This document shows positions 44,500-52,027 of a DNA stretch of 64,000 nt, piece after piece. The stretch is from JALHMI01 sp964598535 (GTDB lineage: Bacteria; Planctomycetota; Planctomycetia; Pirellulales; PALSA-1355): NCBI GenBank assembly GCA_964598535.1, contig CAZRCI010000008.1, positions 62,001 to 126,000 on the forward strand. The letters are read 5' to 3'. The stretch's first letter is position 1, and each line of letters starts with the position of its first letter. The notes under the pieces are model-generated. The model was given only the letters and a program-made list of their open reading frames with translations, was not told the origin of the DNA and ran no database searches. Made by a program: the position numbers and the translations under genes.

Positions 44500-45978
44500 T
44501 TACCTCGTGCTGAGTGAGTGGTTGGTGATGTTGTCGTTATGGCAGCCCTTGTACCACAGAGGCTCACTATCGTTTGCGGTCGGAATTGAGCCGAGCATCA
44601 GCCCGTATGACTCGTTGACTGGCGGCGCGACGTAGAACGGATTCATTGCCTGCTCTACGTAACGCAGAGTAGTGCCACCGCCGGCCCCATCCTTTACACC
44701 CATCGCGCGATCTGACCCCTTGGAAATGATTAGGGGATAGATCGCATAAGTGGGGATTGAGGTATCGGGATCTCCCACCGGGAAACTGACGGCACCATTC
44801 GGGTAGATCGGGTAAACACCGCGCGAGTCGAACGGGTCGGGTTCCATTACGGCGAACTCGCCGCTCATCGTGTCGCCGTTGAAGGGTTGTTTGAGCGTCG
44901 AACTAGGGGTCTCGCAGGTAAATGTCACGGTTGGCGGAGTAGTGCTGTTATCGTATTGATAGCCGGTGATTCGGGATAAATATTGCGAGTCAATATGGTT
45001 GTTGGTTACCCGCATGCGCACTATCGCACCGCCAATATACGAGCCCGGCGTTTGGTTCAGCCTCCTGCCGTTGTTCCCCGTCACGGTAATAGTGGCCGTA
45101 TGTGCGTCAATCTGCTGAACGCGTCCTTGGATGCGAATCGGTACTTGCAGGTCCGACAGGTAGCCTGGCGCCCAGCGGATAAACTCAATGGGGCTGCCCC
45201 ATGCGTCCACAAATTCTGGAAAGCCATCGCCATCGACGTCACCGATATCGGTCGCCTTGAACACGTCGCGAGAATCCCCTTCTTGCGCGAGGCATTCCAT
45301 GACGATCATGTAGAGGCATTCCGCGCCTTGATTCTCGATGATTTGGCTGGCCGTTAGAGGCGGCGTTGCTGTAACGGGCCACGTTGTGTTGCCTACGATT
45401 GCGTTGTAGCGAGCCAAATAAGCGACACTCGAAGCAGGGCGCTGTATCTTGTCTGGCGGTGTGCGGTTGAGCGGGGTCACTGGCCCGTCCAGAATATCGC
45501 TCCAACGATCCGGCATCTCCATGCGCATCATGTCGCGTAGGCAGTCGAGCCGCATTTTGGCCATGAGCTTGGGATTGTTCATCTCCGCGCCGGTGAACTG
45601 GACCGGCACGCGCCGCGTGCGGAAGTCGTCGTAGCGGCGCATGATAATCGCGTCGAGCTTCGTGATCAGCGCACGCGTCTTGTGAACCTTGGCCGTCTCC
45701 TGCGCCTGGAACATCGCGAACAAGACCATCGTGGCCATGATGCCGATGATCGAAATGGTGATCAGCAGCTCGACGAGGGTAAAGCCGCGGCGCGTAGTGG
45801 CTAGTGGCCAGTGGCTAGTGGCCAGTCGACGGGTGTAAACACCGGGGGCCATTCGCGGTTCTTCTTCTAGCCACGGACCACGGGCCACCGACCCCTGCGC
45901 CTCGCGGCGCGCATCGCGAGCCGCGGCCGGCGCGAGACCGGCAATCGGGGGCGACGATGACAGGCGCTCGCGGATCAT
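44500..45978 (-). CDS. GspG-like pseudopilin 2 with repeat-encoded leader
   Basis: The start ATG 45978 overlaps the upstream stop in ATGA. The leader of ~63 residues includes SVARGPWLEEE and LATSHWPLAT (GTGGCTAG repeats), then RRG-FTLVELLITISIIGIMATMVLFAMF, a canonical prepilin helix with Glu5. FVDAWGSPIEFIRW matches the GspG DPWGxPY calcium loop, and GDVDGDGFPEF is an extra EF-hand-like loop. The product (492 residues) is much longer than GspG. Its C-terminal part carries beta-rich repeats. It is the second of the five pseudopilin genes. Confidence 0.82.
   Translation of the reverse strand: MIRERLSSSPPIAGLAPAAARDARREAQGSVARGPWLEEEPRMAPGVYTRRLATSHWPLATTRRGFTLVELLITISIIGIMATMVLFAMFQAQETAKVHKTRALITKLDAIIMRRYDDFRTRRVPVQFTGAEMNNPKLMAKMRLDCLRDMMRMEMPDRWSDILDGPVTPLNRTPPDKIQRPASSVAYLARYNAIVGNTTWPVTATPPLTASQIIENQGAECLYMIVMECLAQEGDSRDVFKATDIGDVDGDGFPEFVDAWGSPIEFIRWAPGYLSDLQVPIRIQGRVQQIDAHTATITVTGNNGRRLNQTPGSYIGGAIVRMRVTNNHIDSQYLSRITGYQYDNSTTPPTVTFTCETPSSTLKQPFNGDTMSGEFAVMEPDPFDSRGVYPIYPNGAVSFPVGDPDTSIPTYAIYPLIISKGSDRAMGVKDGAGGGTTLRYVEQAMNPFYVAPPVNESYGLMLGSIPTANDSEPLWYKGCHNDNITNHSLSTR
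45796..45889. repeat. GTGGCTAG-family inverted repeat in the leader of GspG-like gene 2
   Basis: Left arm 45796-45828 is tandem AGTGGCTAGTGGCC; right arm 45866-45889 (TCTAGCCACGGACCACGGGC) pairs with it imperfectly (18 of 24). Both arms are translated, the left as LATSHWPLAT, the same decapeptide as in the GspK-like gene 4.4 kb away. Confidence 0.8.
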
Positions 45979-47018
45979 GGCAGATCGTCTCCCAGCTTGG
46001 CCTTCGACGTGAAGTTCGTGGCGTTGTCATCGTCGGCGTGTGTCGACGTGAGATCGTAGTTCGTACCGGTCGGGTAGAGACGGGGCATCGTATTTGATGG
46101 CACGTCCTCTCCATACTTTCCATCAGCACCAGCAGCGATCAGCTGGAACGAATTGGGATTGGCCCAGGTTTCCTGGCTGCTGATATCGACGGGGTCGTTG
46201 TAAGTGCCGTTACCATTGCGATCGTGCCAGTAGGCGGTCGCCACTCCTGCGTTGTCGAAGATGCGCGTGGTATTCGTATTGAATTGATACGGTTCTGGCG
46301 GCGTGTTTCCCGGAATTGCATAATCCCTTGGGTCGAAATAGAGCATCGGCGGCGTGCCACCTTCCCAGTGTGGATACGTGAAGCCCGTGGGGGTGCTGGT
46401 CGTGAAACGCGCTCCGGATGGGAAGTACGACGGCGCTGGGTTATTTGGCGTCGTACCGATTCGCCTTGCAATTAGCCGCGTGCTATCAAATTCAAAAAAG
46501 TTGTTGGTGCGCTTCTGGGGATTACCGATTTCTGATCCATTCGAGGGATCGATTTGTTTGCTATTCACGCTGAGAATGGGGCTCATGGGGTCCGAATTGA
46601 ACCCTTGCAGCCAGAACACCAGGGCCTGATCTGGGCGAACGTGTTCCAGGTCAATACCCGCCGCAGTCAGATCGTTCCGCAGTCGCGTTTCGTCTGCGCT
46701 GTATCGCGGAAATGCCATCGCTAGGTGCTGCCGCAACTGCCCTAGCCGCCGCTGTTTTTCGGTGGCAGAGATACCGGACTCGTCGAACGCCAGATTGCAC
46801 GGCGGATAGCTTCCGTACGTCTCCTTGTAACGCTTCATCGCCGCATCAATCTGATCGAGCTCGACCTTGATCGCTGTGGCTTTCGCGCGGCTCATGGCGG
46901 TCATCACGCCCACGCTGGCTAGCGCCGCCAACATGGCGATGATCGCGATGACGACCAAGAGCTCTGTCAGCGTAAAGCCGCGGCGAAGTCGGGAGGTTGG
47001 TTCGACGGGAAACGACAT
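45975..47018 (-). CDS. GspG-like pseudopilin 1 (short leader)
   Basis: The start ATG 47018 is chosen over 47030 because GGAG lies 8 bases before it. The leader is short and normal (MSFPVEPTSRLRRG), and the helix FTLTELLVVIAIIAMLAAL has Glu5. The C-terminal part has FQLIAAGADGKYGE, as in GspG ends, and DRNGNGTYNDP, an EF-hand-like loop near it. The 347-residue length is over twice that of GspG (~140). It is the first pseudopilin of the row and the only one without repeats in its coding leader; a repeat pair lies instead in its 5' flank. Confidence 0.83.
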   Translation of the reverse strand: MSFPVEPTSRLRRGFTLTELLVVIAIIAMLAALASVGVMTAMSRAKATAIKVELDQIDAAMKRYKETYGSYPPCNLAFDESGISATEKQRRLGQLRQHLAMAFPRYSADETRLRNDLTAAGIDLEHVRPDQALVFWLQGFNSDPMSPILSVNSKQIDPSNGSEIGNPQKRTNNFFEFDSTRLIARRIGTTPNNPAPSYFPSGARFTTSTPTGFTYPHWEGGTPPMLYFDPRDYAIPGNTPPEPYQFNTNTTRIFDNAGVATAYWHDRNGNGTYNDPVDISSQETWANPNSFQLIAAGADGKYGEDVPSNTMPRLYPTGTNYDLTSTHADDDNATNFTSKAKLGDDLP

Positions 47019-47031
47019 GGGAAACTCCATA

Positions 47032-47129
47032 AAGTGGCTAATGGTCAGCGGCTAGTGGTCCGTGAAGAAAGTGCGCCGCGGCGAGGAAAGTACTCCTCCA
47101 GCCGCGAGTCACTAGCCACGAACCACTCC
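47032..47129. repeat. GTGGCTAG-family repeat pair between pilC and the first pseudopilin gene
   Basis: Left part 47032-47064 contains AGTGGCTAATGGTCAGCGGC and TAGTGGTCCGTG; right part 47106-47129 is GAGTCACTAGCCACGAACCA and CTCC. The pairing is weaker than in the coding elements. It spans the 5' flank of the pseudopilin gene starting at 47018. Confidence 0.65.
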
Positions 47130-47134
47130 TTCTC

Positions 47135-48466
47135 CTATCCGCTCAAGTTCGTAATCAGCGCCACCAGCGGCATGAACAACGCGATGACGATGAAGCCAAC
47201 CGCGCCGCCCAGGACGATGATGAGCAAGGGTTCCATCAGGCTCACAAGGCTTTCCGTAAGCACCGAGACTTCTTCGTCATAGGTGTCGGCCACCTTGTAG
47301 AGCATCGTGTCGAGTTCGCCCGTTTCTTCGCCCACGTCGACCATGTTCACGGTCAGATCGTCGACGACGCGCGAGTTCATCCGGCCCATGTACATCAGCA
47401 GGCCGACCGGGCCCGCGCAGAAGAACGCCCAAAAGAACGCGCACATCGGATGGAAGGACATCTTCGAGAACTCCTTCATCGGCTTGGCGATCGATTCGCC
47501 CTCGCGGATGGATTCGGAGATCTTGCCGAACATGTATTCGAACATCGCGTTGCCGCTCGTTTCGCGCGTGATGTTGAGCGCTTCCAGAATCGGCACGCCC
47601 GAGGCCACCAGCGTGCCGAGCGTTCGCGTGGTGCGGGCCAGGATGTTCTTTTCCACCAGGGGGCCGAAGATGGGCATCTTCAGCAGGAACATGTCCCAGC
47701 CGACGCGGCCCGCGTTGAATTTGCGCAGCAGCTTGATGAATAACCACAAGCTGAGCGGGATGCCGGGAATCAGGTACCAATAGGTGACGGTCAATTCTGA
47801 GACGGTCATCAGAAAGACCGTCATTGCCGGCAGCTCGGTGTCGAAGTCGTCGAAAATCTGCACGAACGAGGGCACGATCTTGATCATGATGAACGTCAGA
47901 ATGCCAACGGCCACCGAGATGACGACGATCGGATAGACCATCGCGCCTTTAATTTTGCGCTTGAGCGACTGGGCACGTTCCTGGAAGTCGGCCAGACGCT
48001 GGAGAATGAGCTCGAGCGCACCGCCCGCTTCGCCGGCTTTGATCATGTTGACGTAGAGGCGATTGAAGGCCTTGGGCGACTTGGACATGGCCTCGCTAAG
48101 CGTCGAGCCGCCTTCGATCTCGTCGCAGACGTCCATCAGGCTAACCTTGAGCCGGCCGCCTTTGCATTGCTGTTCGAGGATGCGCAGGCTGCGCAGAATC
48201 GGCAGGCCGGCGTCTTGTAGAATCGAAAGTTGCCGAGTGAAGGCGGTGAGAACCTTGCTGTTGACGCTGCCGATGACGAAGCCGCGCTTTTTGCCCGACT
48301 TGGCTTTTTCGGCCGCCGCCTTCTTCTGCTTCTTGACGGCGATCTTCGTGACGAAGTAGCCCATCTGGCGAATCGTCGCCTGGGCTTCCTCTTCGCTCAT
48401 GGCCTCGATGACGTCCTTGATCTCCTGACCGGTGGAGTCCATGGCCTCGAATTGATAGGTAGGCAT
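47135..48466 (-). CDS. pilC: Type IV pilus/type II secretion inner-membrane protein PilC (GspF)
   Basis: The 443-residue platform protein has a soluble N-terminal half with FTRQLSILQDAGLPILRSLRIL (first T2SSF domain) and a second T2SSF domain starting FGPLVEKNILARTTRTLGTLVASGVPILEAL. Membrane helices lie at about 175-195, 225-250 and 415-440. An extra hydrophobic segment, CAFFWAFFCAGPVGLLMYMG (about 348-367), interrupts the usual run FxPM..NMVDVGEETGELD; standard PilC has no insertion there. PilC anchors the ATPases to the pilus platform. It sits between pilB (87 bases) and the pseudopilin genes. Confidence 0.92.
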   Translation of the reverse strand: MPTYQFEAMDSTGQEIKDVIEAMSEEEAQATIRQMGYFVTKIAVKKQKKAAAEKAKSGKKRGFVIGSVNSKVLTAFTRQLSILQDAGLPILRSLRILEQQCKGGRLKVSLMDVCDEIEGGSTLSEAMSKSPKAFNRLYVNMIKAGEAGGALELILQRLADFQERAQSLKRKIKGAMVYPIVVISVAVGILTFIMIKIVPSFVQIFDDFDTELPAMTVFLMTVSELTVTYWYLIPGIPLSLWLFIKLLRKFNAGRVGWDMFLLKMPIFGPLVEKNILARTTRTLGTLVASGVPILEALNITRETSGNAMFEYMFGKISESIREGESIAKPMKEFSKMSFHPMCAFFWAFFCAGPVGLLMYMGRMNSRVVDDLTVNMVDVGEETGELDTMLYKVADTYDEEVSVLTESLVSLMEPLLIIVLGGAVGFIVIALFMPLVALITNLSG

Positions 48467-48553
48467 GGCGGTAGGTCCTGATGGGTGACTCGAGGGATTG
48501 TTGGTCGTTCAGGTTGCGCCGCCGGCTTTCCGGAGCCGGCCGGCAGGGGGTCT

Positions 48554-50272
48554 TTAAGCTTCCATCACCGTCTCGCGGACGACTTCTTCGAGCGTGGTAA
48601 AACCGTCTTCGGCGGCGCGCATGCCGGCGTCGCGCAGCGTGACCATCCCATAGCTTCGGGCGGCGTCGCGCAGCTCTTCGGTCGATGCGTCCTTCATGAT
48701 CATGTCGCGGAGGTTGTCGTTCAGCACCATCAGCTCGAACAGGCCCACGCGGCCTTTGTAGCCCGTGTTGTTGCAGGCGTCGCAGCCGCGTCCACGAAAG
48801 TAGTTCTTTCCGGCGATGTCCGAGGGAGTGAGATCGAGATCGGCCAGCGTCTCGCTGCTAGGCACCGCCGTCTCGCGGCATTGCGTGCAGATGCGACGCA
48901 CAAGCCGCTGGGCGAGAATGCCCTCGACCGTGGCCGTGACCAAAAACGGCTGGATGCCCATGTCGCGCAAGCGGGTAATCGTGCTGGGGGCGTCATTCGT
49001 GTGCAGCGTGCTGAACACCGTGTGGCCGGTGAGCGAAGCTTGCACGGCGATCTCGGCCGTCTCGATGTCGCGAATCTCGCCCACCAGAATCTTGTCGGGA
49101 TCCTGCCGGAGGATCGCCCGCAGACACATCGCAAACGTATTGCCGATCGAGGAGTCGATCGGCACCTGTACGATGCCGTCGATGTCGTACTCGATGGGGT
49201 CTTCGGTGGTGATCAGTTTTTCGGTGATCACGTTCATTTCGGACAGCGCCGAGTAGAGCGTGGTGGTTTTGCCCGAACCCGTGGGACCGGTTACGAGAAT
49301 GATGCCGTTGGGTTTGTGCATGATCTCGCGGAATCCCTTGATCGTGGGCGCGTCCATGCCCACGTTGTTCAGGTCGAGCGATACGACCGAGCGGTCGAGC
49401 ACCCGCATGACGACGCTTTCGCCGAACATCGTCGGGAGCACGCTCACGCGCAGGTCGACCGGGTGGCCGCCCACGGTCAGCTCGATACGGCCGTCCTGCG
49501 GCATGCGGCGTTCGGCGATGTCGAGATTCGCCATGACCTTGATACGGGTCGTGATCGCAAAAGCGAGATGGCGCGGCGGCGGGACCATTTCATACAGCAC
49601 GCCGTCGGCCTTGATGCGAATGCGGAATTCGTCTTCGAACGGCTCGAAGTGCAAGTCGCTCGCGTGGTCGCGAATGGCGATCAGCAGCACCATGTTCAGC
49701 AGCTTGCGCACGGGCGCGCTGTCGGCCAGGGCTTCGACGCTGGTCAGGTCGATGGGGCCCTCTTTGCCCGCGGCGGCCGCCGCGGCCGCAAGCTCTTCGT
49801 CGGCGTCCATGTCCGCCACGAGGGTTTCAACGCTTTCGGTGTCGGTGGCGTAGTAGCGTTCGAGCGCCTTCAGCACGTCGCGCTCGGTGGCCACGACGGC
49901 CCGAATGTCATAGCCCAGGAACGTGCGCAGCTCATCCTGAATCGCGAGATTCTGCGGGTCGCACATCGCGATCGTCAGCGTGCCGTCGCGGAAGGCGATC
50001 GGCAGGATGCGATACATTTGGGCCATGGTCTCGGTTACCAGGCTCAGCACGTTGGGTGGGATGGTGATGTCGGCCAGGTTGACGACCTGCATCCCCCACT
50101 GCTCGGCGACGGCCTGGGACAATTGCTCTTCGTTGATCAGCCCCTGGCTTTCGGCGAACTTGCCAAGCAGAATGCCGGGAGCATTCTGATGCTCTTCGAG
50201 CAGCGTTTCGAGCTGGTCGTCGGTAATGAAGCCGAGATCGACCAGAATCTGACCCAAGCGACGCATTGCCAT
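48554..50272 (-). CDS. pilB: Assembly ATPase PilB/GspE, copy 1
   Basis: The 572-residue hexameric ATPase powers pilus or pseudopilus extension. The N-terminal MshEN/GspE-N domain (LGQILVDLGFITDDQLETLL) spans ~150 residues, followed by a short Ala-rich linker and the catalytic domain: SDLHFEP, Walker A GPTGSGKTTT, Asp box TTEDPIEY, Walker B ILVGEIRD and the His box GHTVFSTLHTND. Four Cys in CTQC..CDAC form the zinc site. All ATPase motifs are intact. It lies directly upstream of pilC. Confidence 0.94.
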   Translation of the reverse strand: MAMRRLGQILVDLGFITDDQLETLLEEHQNAPGILLGKFAESQGLINEEQLSQAVAEQWGMQVVNLADITIPPNVLSLVTETMAQMYRILPIAFRDGTLTIAMCDPQNLAIQDELRTFLGYDIRAVVATERDVLKALERYYATDTESVETLVADMDADEELAAAAAAAGKEGPIDLTSVEALADSAPVRKLLNMVLLIAIRDHASDLHFEPFEDEFRIRIKADGVLYEMVPPPRHLAFAITTRIKVMANLDIAERRMPQDGRIELTVGGHPVDLRVSVLPTMFGESVVMRVLDRSVVSLDLNNVGMDAPTIKGFREIMHKPNGIILVTGPTGSGKTTTLYSALSEMNVITEKLITTEDPIEYDIDGIVQVPIDSSIGNTFAMCLRAILRQDPDKILVGEIRDIETAEIAVQASLTGHTVFSTLHTNDAPSTITRLRDMGIQPFLVTATVEGILAQRLVRRICTQCRETAVPSSETLADLDLTPSDIAGKNYFRGRGCDACNNTGYKGRVGLFELMVLNDNLRDMIMKDASTEELRDAARSYGMVTLRDAGMRAAEDGFTTLEEVVRETVMEA

Positions 50273-50413
50273 GGAGAGTTACGCCCTTTGTGATGCTGGC
50301 GGTGTTCGTTGGTGCGGTGTTCGTCGGTAATCGAGCGCCGTGACTTTCGCTGGCGCTTCGGTTGTCGGTCGTTTGCTCCGTAGCAGATCGCGGCGCGGAG
50401 TTATCCCGCGCCG

Positions 50414-51556
50414 CTATTTTTTCTTGCCGGGAGCCTCTTCTTTGTCCTTGTCGGCGTCGTCTTCGTCGAACATGCCGCGTTCGGCATTCGCGATGCGGGC
50501 GGCGAGTTCGTCTGGCGCGGCCGATTTGGCGAGCACGTCCTGCTTGGTGCAATTGCCCGCCTTCCAGTGTCGAAACAGCGAGTCATCGAGCAGAATCATG
50601 CCCTGCTTGGCTCCGGTTTGGATGGCGGAGTTGATGCGGAACGTTTTGTTTTCGCGAATCAGGTTGCCAATGGCCGAATTGCACACGAGCAACTCGTGGG
50701 CGGCGACGCGGCCGCCACCGATCTTGGGAATCAGCGTTTGCGAGAGTACGCCAATGATCGAGGTGGAAAGCTGCGTGCGAATCTGGTCTTGTTGCGTGGT
50801 GGGGAACACGTCGATGATGCGGTTGACCGTGCCCTGGGCGCCTGTGGTATGCAGCGTGCCGAATACGACGTGGCCCGTTTCGGCGGCGCTGATAGCCGCT
50901 TCGATCGTCGGCAGGTCGCGAAGCTCGCCCACGAGGATAATGTCCGGATCTTGACGCAGCGCGCGGCGGAGTGCTTCGGAGAAGCTAGGGACATCGACGC
51001 CGATCTCACGCTGATTGACCGTCGACTTTTTGTTCGGATGAAAGAATTCGATCGGATCTTCGATTGTGATGATGTGATGATCGAAGTTCTCGTTCAGATA
51101 GTTGATCATGCTGGCCAGCGAGGTGCTCTTGCCCGACCCCGTTGGCCCGGTAACCAGAAACAAGCCGCGCGGACGCTGGATCAAACGCTCGCACGCGGTG
51201 GGGAGCCCAAGCTGCTCCATGGTGAGCAGCTTGTTAGGGATCTGCCGAAGCACCATGGCAATGTTGCCGCGCTGCTTGAAGACCGAAACGCGGAACCGGG
51301 CCAGGTCGCCAAAGGCAAAGCCAAAGTCGGAACCGCCGACCGCCTGTAGCTCCTGCTGGCAGCGGTCGGGAGTAATGCTCTTCATCAGCGATTGGGTGTC
51401 GGCCGGCTCGAGAACCTTGGTCTTGAGCTTGACCATATGGCCATCGTGCCGAATCACCGGCGGCTGGCCCACGGTGATGTGCAAATCGCTTGCGCCCTGC
51501 CGCACGACTGCGTGAAGCAGCTTATCGATATGAATGGTTTCAGCAGAAGTCGACAC
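50414..51556 (-). CDS. pilT: Retraction ATPase PilT
   Basis: The start is GTG 51556, after AGAGGA. The 380-residue product has the PilT pattern: N-terminal ASDLHITVGQPPVIR, Walker A GPTGSGKST, DPIEFFHPNKKSTVNQREIG, Walker B ILVGELRD and the AIRNLIRE-type retraction motif as AIGNLIREN, after AAHELL. A charged tail (EDDADKDKEEAPGKKK) extends the C terminus. PilT depolymerises type IV pili. Its presence next to PilB favours true retractable pili over a pure secretion system. Confidence 0.95.
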   Translation of the reverse strand: MSTSAETIHIDKLLHAVVRQGASDLHITVGQPPVIRHDGHMVKLKTKVLEPADTQSLMKSITPDRCQQELQAVGGSDFGFAFGDLARFRVSVFKQRGNIAMVLRQIPNKLLTMEQLGLPTACERLIQRPRGLFLVTGPTGSGKSTSLASMINYLNENFDHHIITIEDPIEFFHPNKKSTVNQREIGVDVPSFSEALRRALRQDPDIILVGELRDLPTIEAAISAAETGHVVFGTLHTTGAQGTVNRIIDVFPTTQQDQIRTQLSTSIIGVLSQTLIPKIGGGRVAAHELLVCNSAIGNLIRENKTFRINSAIQTGAKQGMILLDDSLFRHWKAGNCTKQDVLAKSAAPDELAARIANAERGMFDEDDADKDKEEAPGKKK

Positions 51557-52027
51557 GCTTCTTGTCCTCTCTTCTTAACAGTCACGGGCCAAACGGGAAT
51601 TGCGGCGGTCGGTCGGCGCTACAGAGAAGCCCAACCGCCGCCCCCCTTGGGATCGGCGTAGTCTGTGCGATATTCGCGAACAACCTCCAGCAGTACCGCA
51701 GGGACGGGCGGATCGCGGGAGCCGTGATGGACACTGTTCCGGGTGGGGCGAGTTGGAACCAGTCGCCCCGAATTGCCAAAGGATTATTCGCCCCTGCCGG
51801 GCAAACCGCCAAGGTGTCCGGAAATACGAGCAGGTCTATCGCACCTGCACGAAAGCGTCGTATGACCGGCCATTTGGCGACTGAGCCGACGGGTTGGTTG
51901 TTCTCGAGTTGGTTGTGGCGGTAGATTTGTACCTTTGTTACTTGGTGTCCTTTGCCCCTCGTGCGGCGGCCCGCCGCAGGAGCAGCCGCTGGGGTGGCCG
52001 CTCCTATCGCAATTGTCGAACTGTGCG
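51557..52027. other. Intergenic region between the second pilB and pilT
   Basis: 471 bases without a credible gene; only a GC-rich inverted repeat near 51967-52010 (GCGGCGG..CCGCCGC-like) was seen. pilT may have its own promoter here but none is clear. Confidence 0.4.

Noticed and set aside
41411..45889. Tandem GTGGCCAG units as a possible CRISPR array
   Set aside because: Units are short, degenerate, back to back or inverted, without equal spacers, and no cas gene is near.
48485..50293. 602-residue plus-strand open frame opposite pilB
   Set aside because: pilB on the minus strand has every ATPase motif; the opposite frame is His/Arg/Asp-rich and is an effect of high GC.
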